Below are positions 15,344 to 23,543 of a stretch of 57,259 bases of DNA, in pieces. Source of the DNA: CAYUUP01 sp964447925 (GTDB lineage Bacteria > Bacillota > Clostridia > Oscillospirales > Oscillospiraceae); NCBI GenBank assembly GCA_964447925.1, contig CAYUUP010000001.1, positions 1 through 57,259 on the forward strand, given 5' to 3'. Under the pieces are notes generated by a model. It saw only the letters and a program-made list of their open reading frames with translations, made no database searches and was not told where the DNA came from. The stretch's first letter is position 1. Every line of letters begins with the position of its first letter. The translations under genes and the position numbers were made by a program.

Positions 15344-17178
15344 TCGTCACGCCCTCCAATCAATACGCCGCAGCCGAAATGGTCACAGCGCAGGCAACGG
15401 TTTGCTTCCTGCATTGCTTCCTCATAGGTATAGGGATTTTCCACGTGCTCAAAGTCATGCTTGCGGATATAGGCTGGACGCTCGGTGATATTGGCCCGGC
15501 CGGTCTGTGTACGGTCGTTTTCTTTGGGGAAGGGAGCCTCCGCCTCACAGAGCAGGGTGTGGTGGTAGCCGAGATATTCATCAATGTTATGTGCGGCCAC
15601 TTTACCTGCGGCAATGGCCCGTATAGCGGTGGCAGGGGATGTCTGGCAGTCACCCCCCACAAAGACACCGGGCAGTTCGGCCACAACAGTATCCAGTCCT
15701 GCCCGGAATACGCCTCGGTCAGCGGGCATACCAAAGTCCTCAAAAGGCTTGCTGACAATGTCCTGACCTGTGGCAATTAGGATCACATCGCAGGGTATCC
15801 GCATACGATCCTTGTTGGCGTTAATGGGGCTAGGGCGGCCCGACCGGTCATATGGGCCAATCATCTGGGGCTGCACGATTAGAGCAGCGCAGTTGCCAGC
15901 CTCGTCCTTTTCAATGGATTTGGGGGCCTGGAGGGTCATCAGTTCAATGCCTTCCATGATAGCAGATTCGATCTCACTGTCCAGGGCAGTCATGTCCTCC
16001 TGACGGCGGCGGTAGACAACGCGGACGTCCTTTGCATTGCAGCGTATAGCACTTCTGGCTGTATCCATGGCAACATTGCCACCGCCGATGACGGCCACAG
16101 TTTTGCCGGTATAATCGGGAATATTGCCATTGCCGATGCGGTCAAGCATATCCACGGCAAATTCCACATTCCCAGCGTCAACGCCGTCCAGCCGCAGCTT
16201 TTTGCCCACTTGAGCGCCGATGGCCACGAACATGGCGTCATACTCATCATAGATGGCCTGGATTTTCTCCGGGGTGTCCACATAGGTGGTACATTTCACT
16301 TCAATGTCCCCTGCAGACAGGATAGCGCTGATGTCCTCATCCAGCCGCTCCTTTGGAAAACGGTAGTTGGGAATACCATAGCGGAGCATACCGCCCAGCT
16401 TTGCCTGCCGCTCGTAGATGACCGCCTTGTGGCCCATCTGCGCCAGGAAGTAAGCACAGGTCAGGCCGGCGGGGCCACCGCCAATGATGGCAATCTTTTT
16501 CCCGGTAGACACACCGCATGGGGGAACGGCCACCCGGTCTGCGGCGATCTGATCCACAGCGTATTTCTTAAGACCGCGGATGTTGATGGCGTCATCCAGC
16601 AGACGGCGGCGACAGCGCTCTTCGCAGGGATGCTCGCAGATCATGGCGCAGGCAGTGGGCAGGGGATTGTCCTTCCGGATCAGATTGATGGCTCCAGCAT
16701 AGTCTCCTTCGCCCACCAGAGCGATGTAGCCCGGAATGTCCACGTGGGCGGGGCACTTGTTGATGCAGGGTACCTTTTGCCCCACGTTGGCGGGGCAGAT
16801 ACGCTTTTGAATGTGGCTCTCATACTCCAACCGGAAGCTGTCCAGCCCCTTCAGCACCTCATCAGCGGACTGATAGCCAACGGCGCAGTCCGCCGTATCC
16901 CGGATCATGGTGGCTAGGGACTTCATCTCTTCCAGGGTTTCCATGGTAGCGTCGCCATCCAGAATCTTTTTCAGCATCACAGAGAGCTGGGGCAGGCCAT
17001 CCCGACAGGGTACGCATTTGCCGCAGGTCTGGTTCATGGATGCCACCAGAAGGGACCACTGAACCGTCAGGGGACAGGTTCCAGGGGGATAGCTGATGAC
17101 TTTGTCAACGAATTTTTCCAGAAGCCTGCCGATTTTGGTATCGCAGCTCTCCGGTTCAGCTAGATAAATTTTTGCCAT
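15340..17178 (-). CDS. NuoF-tail/GltD-like hybrid: iron-sulfur flavoprotein partner of formate dehydrogenase
   Basis: A 612-residue soluble electron-transfer protein. Residues 1-120 match only the C-terminal iron-sulfur part of NuoF (TCGKCVPCRDG with Cys52/55/58 and Cys98). The FMN/NADH domain of NuoF is absent. From about 130 it is a glutamate-synthase small-subunit-like flavoprotein: Cys-rich segments CINKCP and CAMICEHPCEERC, an FAD motif IAIIGGGPAGLTCA (229-242), a second dinucleotide motif VAVIGGGNVAMDTA, and a C-terminal GGDCQTSPATAIRAIAAGK. It would pass electrons between NAD(P) and the formate dehydrogenase encoded in the overlapping gene. The pyridine nucleotide used is not determinable here. 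Confidence 0.88.
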   Translation of the reverse strand: MAKIYLAEPESCDTKIGRLLEKFVDKVISYPPGTCPLTVQWSLLVASMNQTCGKCVPCRDGLPQLSVMLKKILDGDATMETLEEMKSLATMIRDTADCAVGYQSADEVLKGLDSFRLEYESHIQKRICPANVGQKVPCINKCPAHVDIPGYIALVGEGDYAGAINLIRKDNPLPTACAMICEHPCEERCRRRLLDDAINIRGLKKYAVDQIAADRVAVPPCGVSTGKKIAIIGGGPAGLTCAYFLAQMGHKAVIYERQAKLGGMLRYGIPNYRFPKERLDEDISAILSAGDIEVKCTTYVDTPEKIQAIYDEYDAMFVAIGAQVGKKLRLDGVDAGNVEFAVDMLDRIGNGNIPDYTGKTVAVIGGGNVAMDTARSAIRCNAKDVRVVYRRRQEDMTALDSEIESAIMEGIELMTLQAPKSIEKDEAGNCAALIVQPQMIGPYDRSGRPSPINANKDRMRIPCDVILIATGQDIVSKPFEDFGMPADRGVFRAGLDTVVAELPGVFVGGDCQTSPATAIRAIAAGKVAAHNIDEYLGYHHTLLCEAEAPFPKENDRTQTGRANITERPAYIRKHDFEHVENPYTYEEAMQEANRCLRCDHFGCGVLIGGRDE

Positions 17179-17560
17179 ACTTGCTGTTTCGCTCCTCTCA
17201 GTGGGTGGTAAGGGGGATGTAAGACAGCCAGGGGTTCCAAACAGCCGTTTTGGAAACCCTCTTTATAAAACTGTGTCCTTAATATTAACGATTTGGCTGG
17301 AAAATCGCAAGGCAATTTCGCACAAACATTGGTTGAGCTTTTGGGTTGTTACACAAAATATCATTTGTTGTTACCAGTGTGTCAGGCTAAACGGAGGACG
17401 CTTTACTCATGGCTGTGGAAATCAACAATAATTAGATGAATTTTTGTTTGGATAACACTTCATCCATGACAAAAAAACAACTATAATAGCATATAATTAG
17501 AGTGGCTGTATGATTTAAACTGTGCCACATCTGCACAAAATATCGAGGGAGGATCCCACC
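17179..17560. other. Divergent intergenic region between formate dehydrogenase and FocA genes
   Basis: About 380 bp without a convincing gene. The 76-codon plus-strand frame inside it has no family features. A/T-rich -10-like boxes TATAAT occur at 17482-17487 and 17492-17497 ahead of the FocA gene, without a good -35. The sequence TTGTTAC occurs twice (near 17344 and 17373), framing an imperfect dyad ACAAA...TTTGT. These could be regulator sites but I cannot assign one. Confidence 0.5.
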
Positions 17561-18391
17561 ATGAATTTCTTTTCCCCAGCCGAAGTGGCAAAAAATTACA
17601 TCTCCACCGGCAGATCCAAAGTCAATCTGCCCATCAGCAAAATGCTTGTTCTGGGCATTCTGGCGGGTGCGTTTATCGCTTTTGGCGGCATTGCCAGCAC
17701 CACGGTTTCTGTCTCCATTCCCATGGCTTCTGTGGCGAAACTGGTGAGCGCCATAATATTTCCCGGTGGTCTGACTATGGTGCTTCTGGCCGGTGCGGAA
17801 CTGTTTACAGGAAATTGCCTGATGACTATCCCACTGCTGGAACGGGAGATTTCGCTTAGCCAGATGCTGAAAAGCTGGGTGATGGTTTACATCGGAAACT
17901 TCATCGGTGGCGTACTGGTTGGAGCAGCTGTGGTATATTCCCACCAGCTGAGTCTGTTCAGCAACGGCCTTGCCGTCACCGTCATCTCCACCGCTGTTTC
18001 CAAGTGTTCTTTGAGCTTTGGAGATGCGCTGATCCGGGGCATCCTCTGCAATCTCCTGGTCTGCATCGCCGTCTGGATTTCCTTTGCGGCAAAGGATGTG
18101 GCGGGCAAGATCGTGGGACTGTTTTTCCCCATTATGTTCTTTGTCGCCTGTGGCTTTGAACACAGCGTCGCAAATATGTATTACATCGCTGCCGGTATCT
18201 TTGCCAGAACGGTTCCCGCCTTTGCCCAGGCTGCCGCAGATGCTGGCGTGGACTTCAGCACCCTGACTTGGGGCGCGGGCCTGCTGAATAATCTTTTGCC
18301 CGTCACCCTGGGCAACATCATTGGTGGCGCGGGGCTGGGCTGCATCTACTGGTTCTGCTATCTATACAAGGGAAAAAGCAGCAGCAAGTGA
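17561..18391 (+). CDS. Formate/nitrite transporter family channel (FocA-like)
   Basis: A 276-residue FNT-family pentameric membrane channel with six predicted spans. Family segments include the N-terminal MNFFSPAEVAKNYISTGRSK, LLAGAELFTGNCLM (about residues 77-90, the Omega-loop helix region), GILCNLLVCIAVW, FVACGFEHSVANMYYI with the conserved central-pore histidine region, and NNLLPVTLGNIIGGAGL. The neighbouring formate dehydrogenase and FdhD make formate the likely cargo. GAGGGAGG precedes the ATG at 17561. FdhD follows after 39 bp, probably in the same transcript. Confidence 0.92.
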   Translation: MNFFSPAEVAKNYISTGRSKVNLPISKMLVLGILAGAFIAFGGIASTTVSVSIPMASVAKLVSAIIFPGGLTMVLLAGAELFTGNCLMTIPLLEREISLSQMLKSWVMVYIGNFIGGVLVGAAVVYSHQLSLFSNGLAVTVISTAVSKCSLSFGDALIRGILCNLLVCIAVWISFAAKDVAGKIVGLFFPIMFFVACGFEHSVANMYYIAAGIFARTVPAFAQAAADAGVDFSTLTWGAGLLNNLLPVTLGNIIGGAGLGCIYWFCYLYKGKSSSK

Positions 18392-18430
18392 ACTTGCCTA
18401 TTATTCTGCCAACAGGAGGTGCGTTTACCT

Positions 18431-19267
18431 GTGTGTCAAATTAACGATCTATGCCGGCAGATGGAACTGACGCAGGAGACGGATTATACCTGTTTTGACA
18501 GAAGGGGACAGGTCTCTACCCAAAAAGTTCCTGTTCTGGTGGAGCATCTGGTTGAGATCTATATCAACGAACGGCTCACTATGAAGGTAATCTGCACACC
18601 CCAGTACCTGATGGAGCTGGTGTTGGGGCGGCTGCTGAGCGAGGGCATCATCTCCGGCATCCAGGAGGTGGAGCAGATCTATCTCTGTCAGAGTGGCCGC
18701 AGGGCGAAGGTTTTTCTCTTTGACCACGTCTCAAAAGTAAATTCGGATTTTGTGGAGAGAGTCCCCTCCTGCTGCACCGGGACCCACACACTGAATGACA
18801 GCTTCACCCGTTACGGCACCCTCACGCCTGTAACTCCTATCTCCTGGAGCATAGACTGGGTTTTTTCTCTGGCAGACCGGTTTAGTCAGGACACTGAACT
18901 GCACCGATATACCTGGGCAACTCATAGCTGTTTTCTGGCCAGAGGGTCGGATTTGATCTTCTTCTGCGAGGATATTGGAAGACACAATGCTCTGGATAAA
19001 GTAATTGGCTATGGCATGAGAAATAGGGTACCTCTGAATGAGTGTATCGTATACTCCAGCGGGCGCATCCCAACTGATATGGTGGAAAAGGTCATCCGGG
19101 CAGGCATTCCCATTTTATGCACCAAGGCATATCCCACCCAGGAGGCCATTGATCTTGCACGAGCCAACCGCCTGACACTAATTGGCTGCACACGCCAGAA
19201 GCAGATGAGGCTATATGCATCGCCCCAAGTAGTTCGATGCGATGAGTTCATCAAACCGGCAAGGTAA
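18431..19267 (+). CDS. fdhD: Formate dehydrogenase accessory sulfurtransferase FdhD
   Basis: A 278-residue FdhD, which delivers sulfur to the molybdenum cofactor of formate dehydrogenase. Recognised by the ETG-like EDIGRHNALDKVIGYG, SSGRIPTDMVEKVIRAGIPIL, KAYPTQEAIDLARANRLTLIG and a C-terminal MRLYASP. The catalytic cysteine loop, CxxC in E. coli FdhD, is SCCTGTHT here, with adjacent Cys114 and Cys115. I use the GTG at 18431, 11 nt after AGGAGG (18414-18419). An in-frame GTG at 18419 overlaps that ribosome site and is unlikely. It follows the FocA gene and precedes a convergent terminator. Confidence 0.92.
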   Translation: MCQINDLCRQMELTQETDYTCFDRRGQVSTQKVPVLVEHLVEIYINERLTMKVICTPQYLMELVLGRLLSEGIISGIQEVEQIYLCQSGRRAKVFLFDHVSKVNSDFVERVPSCCTGTHTLNDSFTRYGTLTPVTPISWSIDWVFSLADRFSQDTELHRYTWATHSCFLARGSDLIFFCEDIGRHNALDKVIGYGMRNRVPLNECIVYSSGRIPTDMVEKVIRAGIPILCTKAYPTQEAIDLARANRLTLIGCTRQKQMRLYASPQVVRCDEFIKPAR

Positions 19268-19282
19268 TATACTTACAAATAC

Positions 19283-19322
19283 AGCCCTCGGCACAGGCGT
19301 TTCTGCCGCTGCGCCGGGGGCT
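19283..19322. terminator. Bidirectional terminator between fdhD and the C39-like protease gene
   Basis: AGCCCTCGGC (19283-19292) pairs with GCCGGGGGCT (19313-19322), ten pairs with one G-U, around a 20-nt loop that can pair further inside. ATTTGTT follows. It separates two convergent genes. Confidence 0.65.
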
Positions 19323-19341
19323 ATTTGTTCTGTGTCGCGGG

Positions 19342-20325
19342 TCATGCTGCCCGGTAGGCCCATAGGTTCTTAATTTGTCCGTATAACTCATCATAGCTCC
19401 AGCTGCGTCTGCTGTTGACCTTACTGTTTGGGTCCCGGATTTGAAAGCCGGTTTCATCGTAGCCTGCAATGACAATAAAATGTCCGCTGTTAGTGAAGTC
19501 CCCTGGCCCCATGGAGCAGATGATTAAATTGCCGCTATCCAGCGTATTTTTCATCACTGACTGTGACAGGGAAATCTCCCAGCCCTCCAGTCCAAAGTGC
19601 TGGCATCCCTCATACATCAGTGACCAATCGGTACCTACGCCCGCCACATAATAGCCTGCGTCCATGGCGTATTGTGCCGCTACAGCGGGGGTGATAGTGT
19701 GATTTCCTGGCACAAGAGCCAAAGCGACTATGGCAAGACAGGTGGGGCCGCAGCCAGTATAGCCGATCAGTCCATCACCATATTCCGCATACCCCCAGCG
19801 GCTGTCCCATTGAAGCAGTAGAGGGACACCGTCCTCCGCGTTTTTCACCTCGTCAGAGAGGTCGATGACCGGCTGCTGATACCCATCCCAGGTCAGATAG
19901 CCCACCACATAGTCCAGTGTCTCCGGGTAGGCAACGGCGGCTTCCAGCATTTTATCAGGGAAAGACTGCCAGTTTTCCAAAATCATGTCCGCCCGGCTGT
20001 CTGTCTCCGCCCACTGGGAGAGAACATTGAGGATTTCCTCATCCAGGCCGGAATAGTCCACTGGATCTGATGTATCTTGCTGCCAAATTGCATTTGCATT
20101 CTCCGTATCGCTGGAGGAGGAATCCTCTACATTCGCGTTGTCCCATGTCCGTCTGATGCGCTGTTCACTGTTCGCCAGGAAATAAACCGACAGCAGCAGG
20201 ATAGCCAAGATGAGAGCAGCCACCACCAGTAGGATAACAGCCTGGAAAGAGCGGTGACGTCTGTTTTGGCGGGACGCCGATTTTTTAGTAAGCGAGGATA
20301 CGTCATACTCATGATATTTTTCCAT
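19342..20325 (-). CDS. Membrane-anchored C39-like cysteine peptidase
   Basis: A 327-residue protein with a short cytoplasmic N-terminus, one membrane span at about 29-51, an acidic/serine-rich linker and a C-terminal papain-like C39-type domain. The likely triad is Cys192 in TGCGPTC, His282 in NSGHFIVIAGYD and Asp298 in IRDPNS. The domain would act outside the cell, and substrates are unknown. Such domains are also found in cell-wall and peptide-processing proteins. The start at 20325 (MEKYHEYD) follows AAAGG and overlaps the end of the alanine racemase gene by 17 nt, so the two are probably co-translated. Confidence 0.8.
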   Translation of the reverse strand: MEKYHEYDVSSLTKKSASRQNRRHRSFQAVILLVVAALILAILLLSVYFLANSEQRIRRTWDNANVEDSSSSDTENANAIWQQDTSDPVDYSGLDEEILNVLSQWAETDSRADMILENWQSFPDKMLEAAVAYPETLDYVVGYLTWDGYQQPVIDLSDEVKNAEDGVPLLLQWDSRWGYAEYGDGLIGYTGCGPTCLAIVALALVPGNHTITPAVAAQYAMDAGYYVAGVGTDWSLMYEGCQHFGLEGWEISLSQSVMKNTLDSGNLIICSMGPGDFTNSGHFIVIAGYDETGFQIRDPNSKVNSRRSWSYDELYGQIKNLWAYRAA

Positions 20326-21490
20326 TTTGAACATCCTTTCTGTTGGCCTGGTGAGAGGGGGAGAAGAAGTATACACGTGGGGTATCCGGCGGGATGAGAC
20401 TTCGGAGCAGGGGGATCTCCGCTTCATCGCCGGGAGAGACTTCTAATCCGGGCGGCAGTTCTGCCAGAGCAGCTTCCATGAAGAGCTTTCCCCTGAGGGG
20501 ACAGAGTTTCCCTGCGATCCTGACGCTGGGCTGGAAGTAGGGGACACCCAACTGACAAAGGGTTTGCCGCAGAAGCCGCTTGATATAGACGGGCCATTTC
20601 TCTCTGGGGTGGTGGCTGTAGGCCGCCAGGCCATCCCGCCAGCCTACACCTATGACGGCAACTCTGGATGGACGGCGCAGCCGCCAGGTCCGGCCATAAC
20701 CCAGGGTACTTCCAGCGGGCAGCTCACGAACGGCAAGGACTTGTCCCTTACAGCGCCAGCTGTCCTGGATCTGGAGATGTATCTGTACCCGGCGGCTTGT
20801 CCCCGCCGGATATTGGCCCCACAGCAGAGTACCCAGTCTCACCATATCCAACTGCATATCGGGATAGCGGAGGAGAACCTTACTGCTGGCACAGTGAAGC
20901 CGCCCGGGAGAGAGTCCAGTCTGCCTGAGCAGGGCCGCTGCTGACAGAAAATTTCGGAACTGCTGCCAAGTGAAACGGCTGTCTGTGGGATCCGCCATAT
21001 GGGTGTAGGTTCCGGTGACATGAAGAAAGGGGCAGCCTTGGACAAGGGCCGCCGCAAGACGCAGCTCCTCCTGCCGGTCAAAGCCGAAGCGGCACAGGCC
21101 AGTATCAATTTTCAAGTGGACTGCCACCGCCTGGGAAAGATCTTCAGCTGCCTGGCAAAGCTGCTCCACATCTGTCAGGGAGGCTGCGCTCAGAGTGATG
21201 CCGTGCCGGATGGCTGCCTGGATTTCCTCCGCCGGATTCACCGGGGTCAGCACCAGGATTTCCCCGGAAATACCCGCCAGTCGGAGGGCCAGACCGTCCT
21301 TCAGCGTGCTGACTGCCCAGTGGCTCACCCCATACCCGGCCAGCAGCCGGGCCATCTCTACCAGGCCGTGGCCATAGGCGTTGTTTTTCATCACCGCCAT
21401 CAGAGCGGTCTGTGACTGCAGCTGTCGGCAGATGGCGGAGAGGTTATGCAGCACGGCGCCTATGTCAATCTCGATCCAGCTGCGGGCCAT
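20309..21490 (-). CDS. alr: Alanine racemase, divergent C-terminal domain
   Basis: A 393-residue PLP racemase that interconverts L- and D-alanine for peptidoglycan. PLP Lys35 lies in VMKNNAYGHG, LKIDTGLCRFG contains the lysine that is carbamylated in the family (Lys127), and the second catalytic base Tyr265 is in LGYGRTW. The C-terminal region that normally reads CMDQ (Met312-Asp313 in Geobacillus numbering) is CPLRGKLFMEA here, so both residues appear to be missing. It may have altered specificity or be a non-canonical racemase. The ATG at 21490 follows GGGAGGTGAG; 43 extra upstream codons are rejected. Confidence 0.87.
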   Translation of the reverse strand: MARSWIEIDIGAVLHNLSAICRQLQSQTALMAVMKNNAYGHGLVEMARLLAGYGVSHWAVSTLKDGLALRLAGISGEILVLTPVNPAEEIQAAIRHGITLSAASLTDVEQLCQAAEDLSQAVAVHLKIDTGLCRFGFDRQEELRLAAALVQGCPFLHVTGTYTHMADPTDSRFTWQQFRNFLSAAALLRQTGLSPGRLHCASSKVLLRYPDMQLDMVRLGTLLWGQYPAGTSRRVQIHLQIQDSWRCKGQVLAVRELPAGSTLGYGRTWRLRRPSRVAVIGVGWRDGLAAYSHHPREKWPVYIKRLLRQTLCQLGVPYFQPSVRIAGKLCPLRGKLFMEAALAELPPGLEVSPGDEAEIPLLRSLIPPDTPRVYFFSPSHQANRKDVQNGKIS

Positions 21491-21520
21491 ACTCTCACCT
21501 CCCGGGGGGTTGATGCTCCC

Positions 21521-21526
21521 ATAATA
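21521..21526 (-). promoter_or_regulatory. Extended -10 box ahead of alr
   Basis: On the minus strand TGGTATTAT forms an extended -10 (TGn plus TATTAT at 21526-21521), about 30 bp before the alr start. No good -35 is seen. Low-to-moderate confidence. Confidence 0.4.
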
Positions 21527-21632
21527 CCACTGCCGTGTGTCATATTCGTGCCGCCGACGCCACATTTCTGCAAATTCTAAAAAATCCCGTTCTCTCTCCC
21601 GGAATTCAAGGCTTTTCAAGCGGGCGGGGATA

Positions 21633-21641
21633 TGCTATAAT
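21633..21641 (+). promoter_or_regulatory. Extended -10 box ahead of the FHA-FtsW gene
   Basis: TGCTATAAT (21633-21641) is a perfect extended -10. Transcription would start near 21648. This supports the GTG start at 21666 over the ATG at 21645, which would then be upstream of the transcript. Confidence 0.5.
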
Positions 21642-21665
21642 AAAATGAGATCCAGAAGGGGGGCG

Positions 21666-23543
21666 GTGGCCCTGGAGAAAATACAAACAGCAATTCAGGA
21701 AATTTTTTCAGGGTTAGCCCGGCAACTGCCCACGGCACTGACCGGAGCCGCTTCTATGATCCTGTCAGTTATCATGGCGGTGCTGGCGGTATGGGTGGTT
21801 GTTCGCTGCGGCCGCTCCCTGCTGCGGGGGCGGTTGGAATCAGAAGTCTGGGCACGGCTTGTGGAGCCTGGAGGAGAGATTATTCCCGTCTTGCATTGGG
21901 AAAACACACTGGGGCGCTCCAGGCGGTGCGACATTGTCCTGCCTGCCCCTACCATCTCCCGGAACCATGCCGCCCTGATTCGGGACAGTGCCGGCCAATG
22001 GTTCCTCTACGCCCTCAATGCCAAAAATGGTGTTACGTTGGGCGGTGAGACGCTGGAAGTGAACCAGCAAAGGGAGCTAAGACCGGGGGACGAACTGGGG
22101 CTGGGCGGATTGACATTGACCTTCCAGCCCATCAGCAGGGAGGAAGAGCGCTGTCAGGCCCAGCGACGCACCAAGCCGGGACGGGCCAGCTCCCAAGGGT
22201 GTACACTGCTTTTGCTAACCCTGTTTCAGCTTGTCCTTTTCTGCCAGTTAGCGATAGGGTTACGGGACTCCGACACCAGCTTGCTGCCAGTGGGCGTGGC
22301 CTTCGGCGGCGTTTGCGCACTTATGTGGCTGATGTACGCCCTTTACCGCAGCTTTGGTCGGCGGGGCTTTGAATTGGAAACGCTGGCCTTTTTCCTCACC
22401 ACCCTATGCATGGAAGTAACGGCCTCATCTGCTCCCACCAGCCTCTATAAGCAGCTGTTGACGGTGGTGCTAGGTCTGATGCTCTTTTTTGTCCTGACTC
22501 TGCTGCTGCGGAATCTGAAGCTGGCAAAAAAGGCCCGCTGGCCGGTGGCAATTTTGGCTGGGGGGCTGCTTGTATTCAATCTGCTCTTTGGACAGACACT
22601 TTTTGGGGCTAAAAACTGGGTGGATCTGGGCTTTATTTCCTTCCAGCCCTCAGAGCTGGTAAAACTGGCCTTTATCCTGGTAGGGGCCACCACTCTTGAC
22701 CGAATGTTCACCCGCCGAAATCTGATCTTCACCCTGCTGTTCGCCGGGCTGTGCGTGGGGTGCCTGGCCCTGATGAGTGACTTCGGCACCGCGCTGATCT
22801 TCTTTATGGCCTTCCTCGCCATCGCCTTCCTGCGCTCTGGTGACCTGCCCTCGGTGGCATTTATGGGCAGCGCAGCGGTCTTTGCCGGGTTCATCATTCT
22901 GAAATTCAAGCCCTACATTGCTAACCGCTTTCTGGTATATCGCCATGTGTGGGAGGACACCTCCGGTTATGGCTACCAGCAGGTGCGTACTATGTCGGCC
23001 ATTGCCAGCGGTGGACTCTTGGGAAACGGTGCGGGCAGTGGCTGGCTGAAAAATGTGGGTGCCGCCAACACCGACCTGGTTTTTGGGATGCTGGGGGAGG
23101 AACTGGGACTGATTATCGCCGTGACGGCTGTGGCTACCATTGTTATCTTCGCCCTGGCGGCGGTGAAATTCTCCGCTGCTGGACGTTCCAGCTTCTATGT
23201 CATCGCCGCTTGTTCCACCGCTATGCTACTGGTAGTGCAAACCATGTTAAATGTCTTTGGCTCCACCGACCTGCTGCCCCTGACGGGAGTGACTTTCCCC
23301 TTTGTCTCCTGTGGCGGTTCCAGTATGCTGGCCTGCTGGGGCCTGCTAGCCTACATCAAAGCGGCGGACACCCGGCAGAACGCCGGACTGGCTGTTCCGC
23401 TGCCCCGGAATTTCAGAAAACGGAAAACCGCACGGCCGGCGCCGCCCAAGAAGCCGGATCCCCAGTCCCAGTTGCCCCAGGAGGGAGAGCTGGATCCGGA
23501 CGCGTGGCGGAAGCACTTTGACTGGGGGGAGGATGAGCCATGA
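21666..23543 (+). CDS. FHA-domain fused FtsW/RodA/SpoVE-family SEDS glycosyltransferase
   Basis: A 625-residue fusion. Residues about 29-47 are a membrane span. About 72-154 form an FHA phosphothreonine-binding domain (LGRSRRCDIVLP, SRNH and NG at the expected places). From about 178 on is a polytopic SEDS domain with WVDLGFISFQPSELVKL, SDFGTALIFF, GYGYQQVR, GLIIAV and FVSCGGSS. SEDS proteins polymerise lipid II with a partner PBP, which is the next gene and overlaps by four bases. The FHA domain suggests control by a Ser/Thr kinase. GTG at 21666 is chosen for its AAGGGGGG ribosome site; ATG at 21645 is the alternative. Confidence 0.9.
   Translation: MALEKIQTAIQEIFSGLARQLPTALTGAASMILSVIMAVLAVWVVVRCGRSLLRGRLESEVWARLVEPGGEIIPVLHWENTLGRSRRCDIVLPAPTISRNHAALIRDSAGQWFLYALNAKNGVTLGGETLEVNQQRELRPGDELGLGGLTLTFQPISREEERCQAQRRTKPGRASSQGCTLLLLTLFQLVLFCQLAIGLRDSDTSLLPVGVAFGGVCALMWLMYALYRSFGRRGFELETLAFFLTTLCMEVTASSAPTSLYKQLLTVVLGLMLFFVLTLLLRNLKLAKKARWPVAILAGGLLVFNLLFGQTLFGAKNWVDLGFISFQPSELVKLAFILVGATTLDRMFTRRNLIFTLLFAGLCVGCLALMSDFGTALIFFMAFLAIAFLRSGDLPSVAFMGSAAVFAGFIILKFKPYIANRFLVYRHVWEDTSGYGYQQVRTMSAIASGGLLGNGAGSGWLKNVGAANTDLVFGMLGEELGLIIAVTAVATIVIFALAAVKFSAAGRSSFYVIAACSTAMLLVVQTMLNVFGSTDLLPLTGVTFPFVSCGGSSMLACWGLLAYIKAADTRQNAGLAVPLPRNFRKRKTARPAPPKKPDPQSQLPQEGELDPDAWRKHFDWGEDEP

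Noticed and set aside
17179..17560. Moco riboswitch or a 76-codon gene between the formate genes
   Set aside because: The conserved Moco RNA bases were not found, and the short frame has no ribosome site or family features.
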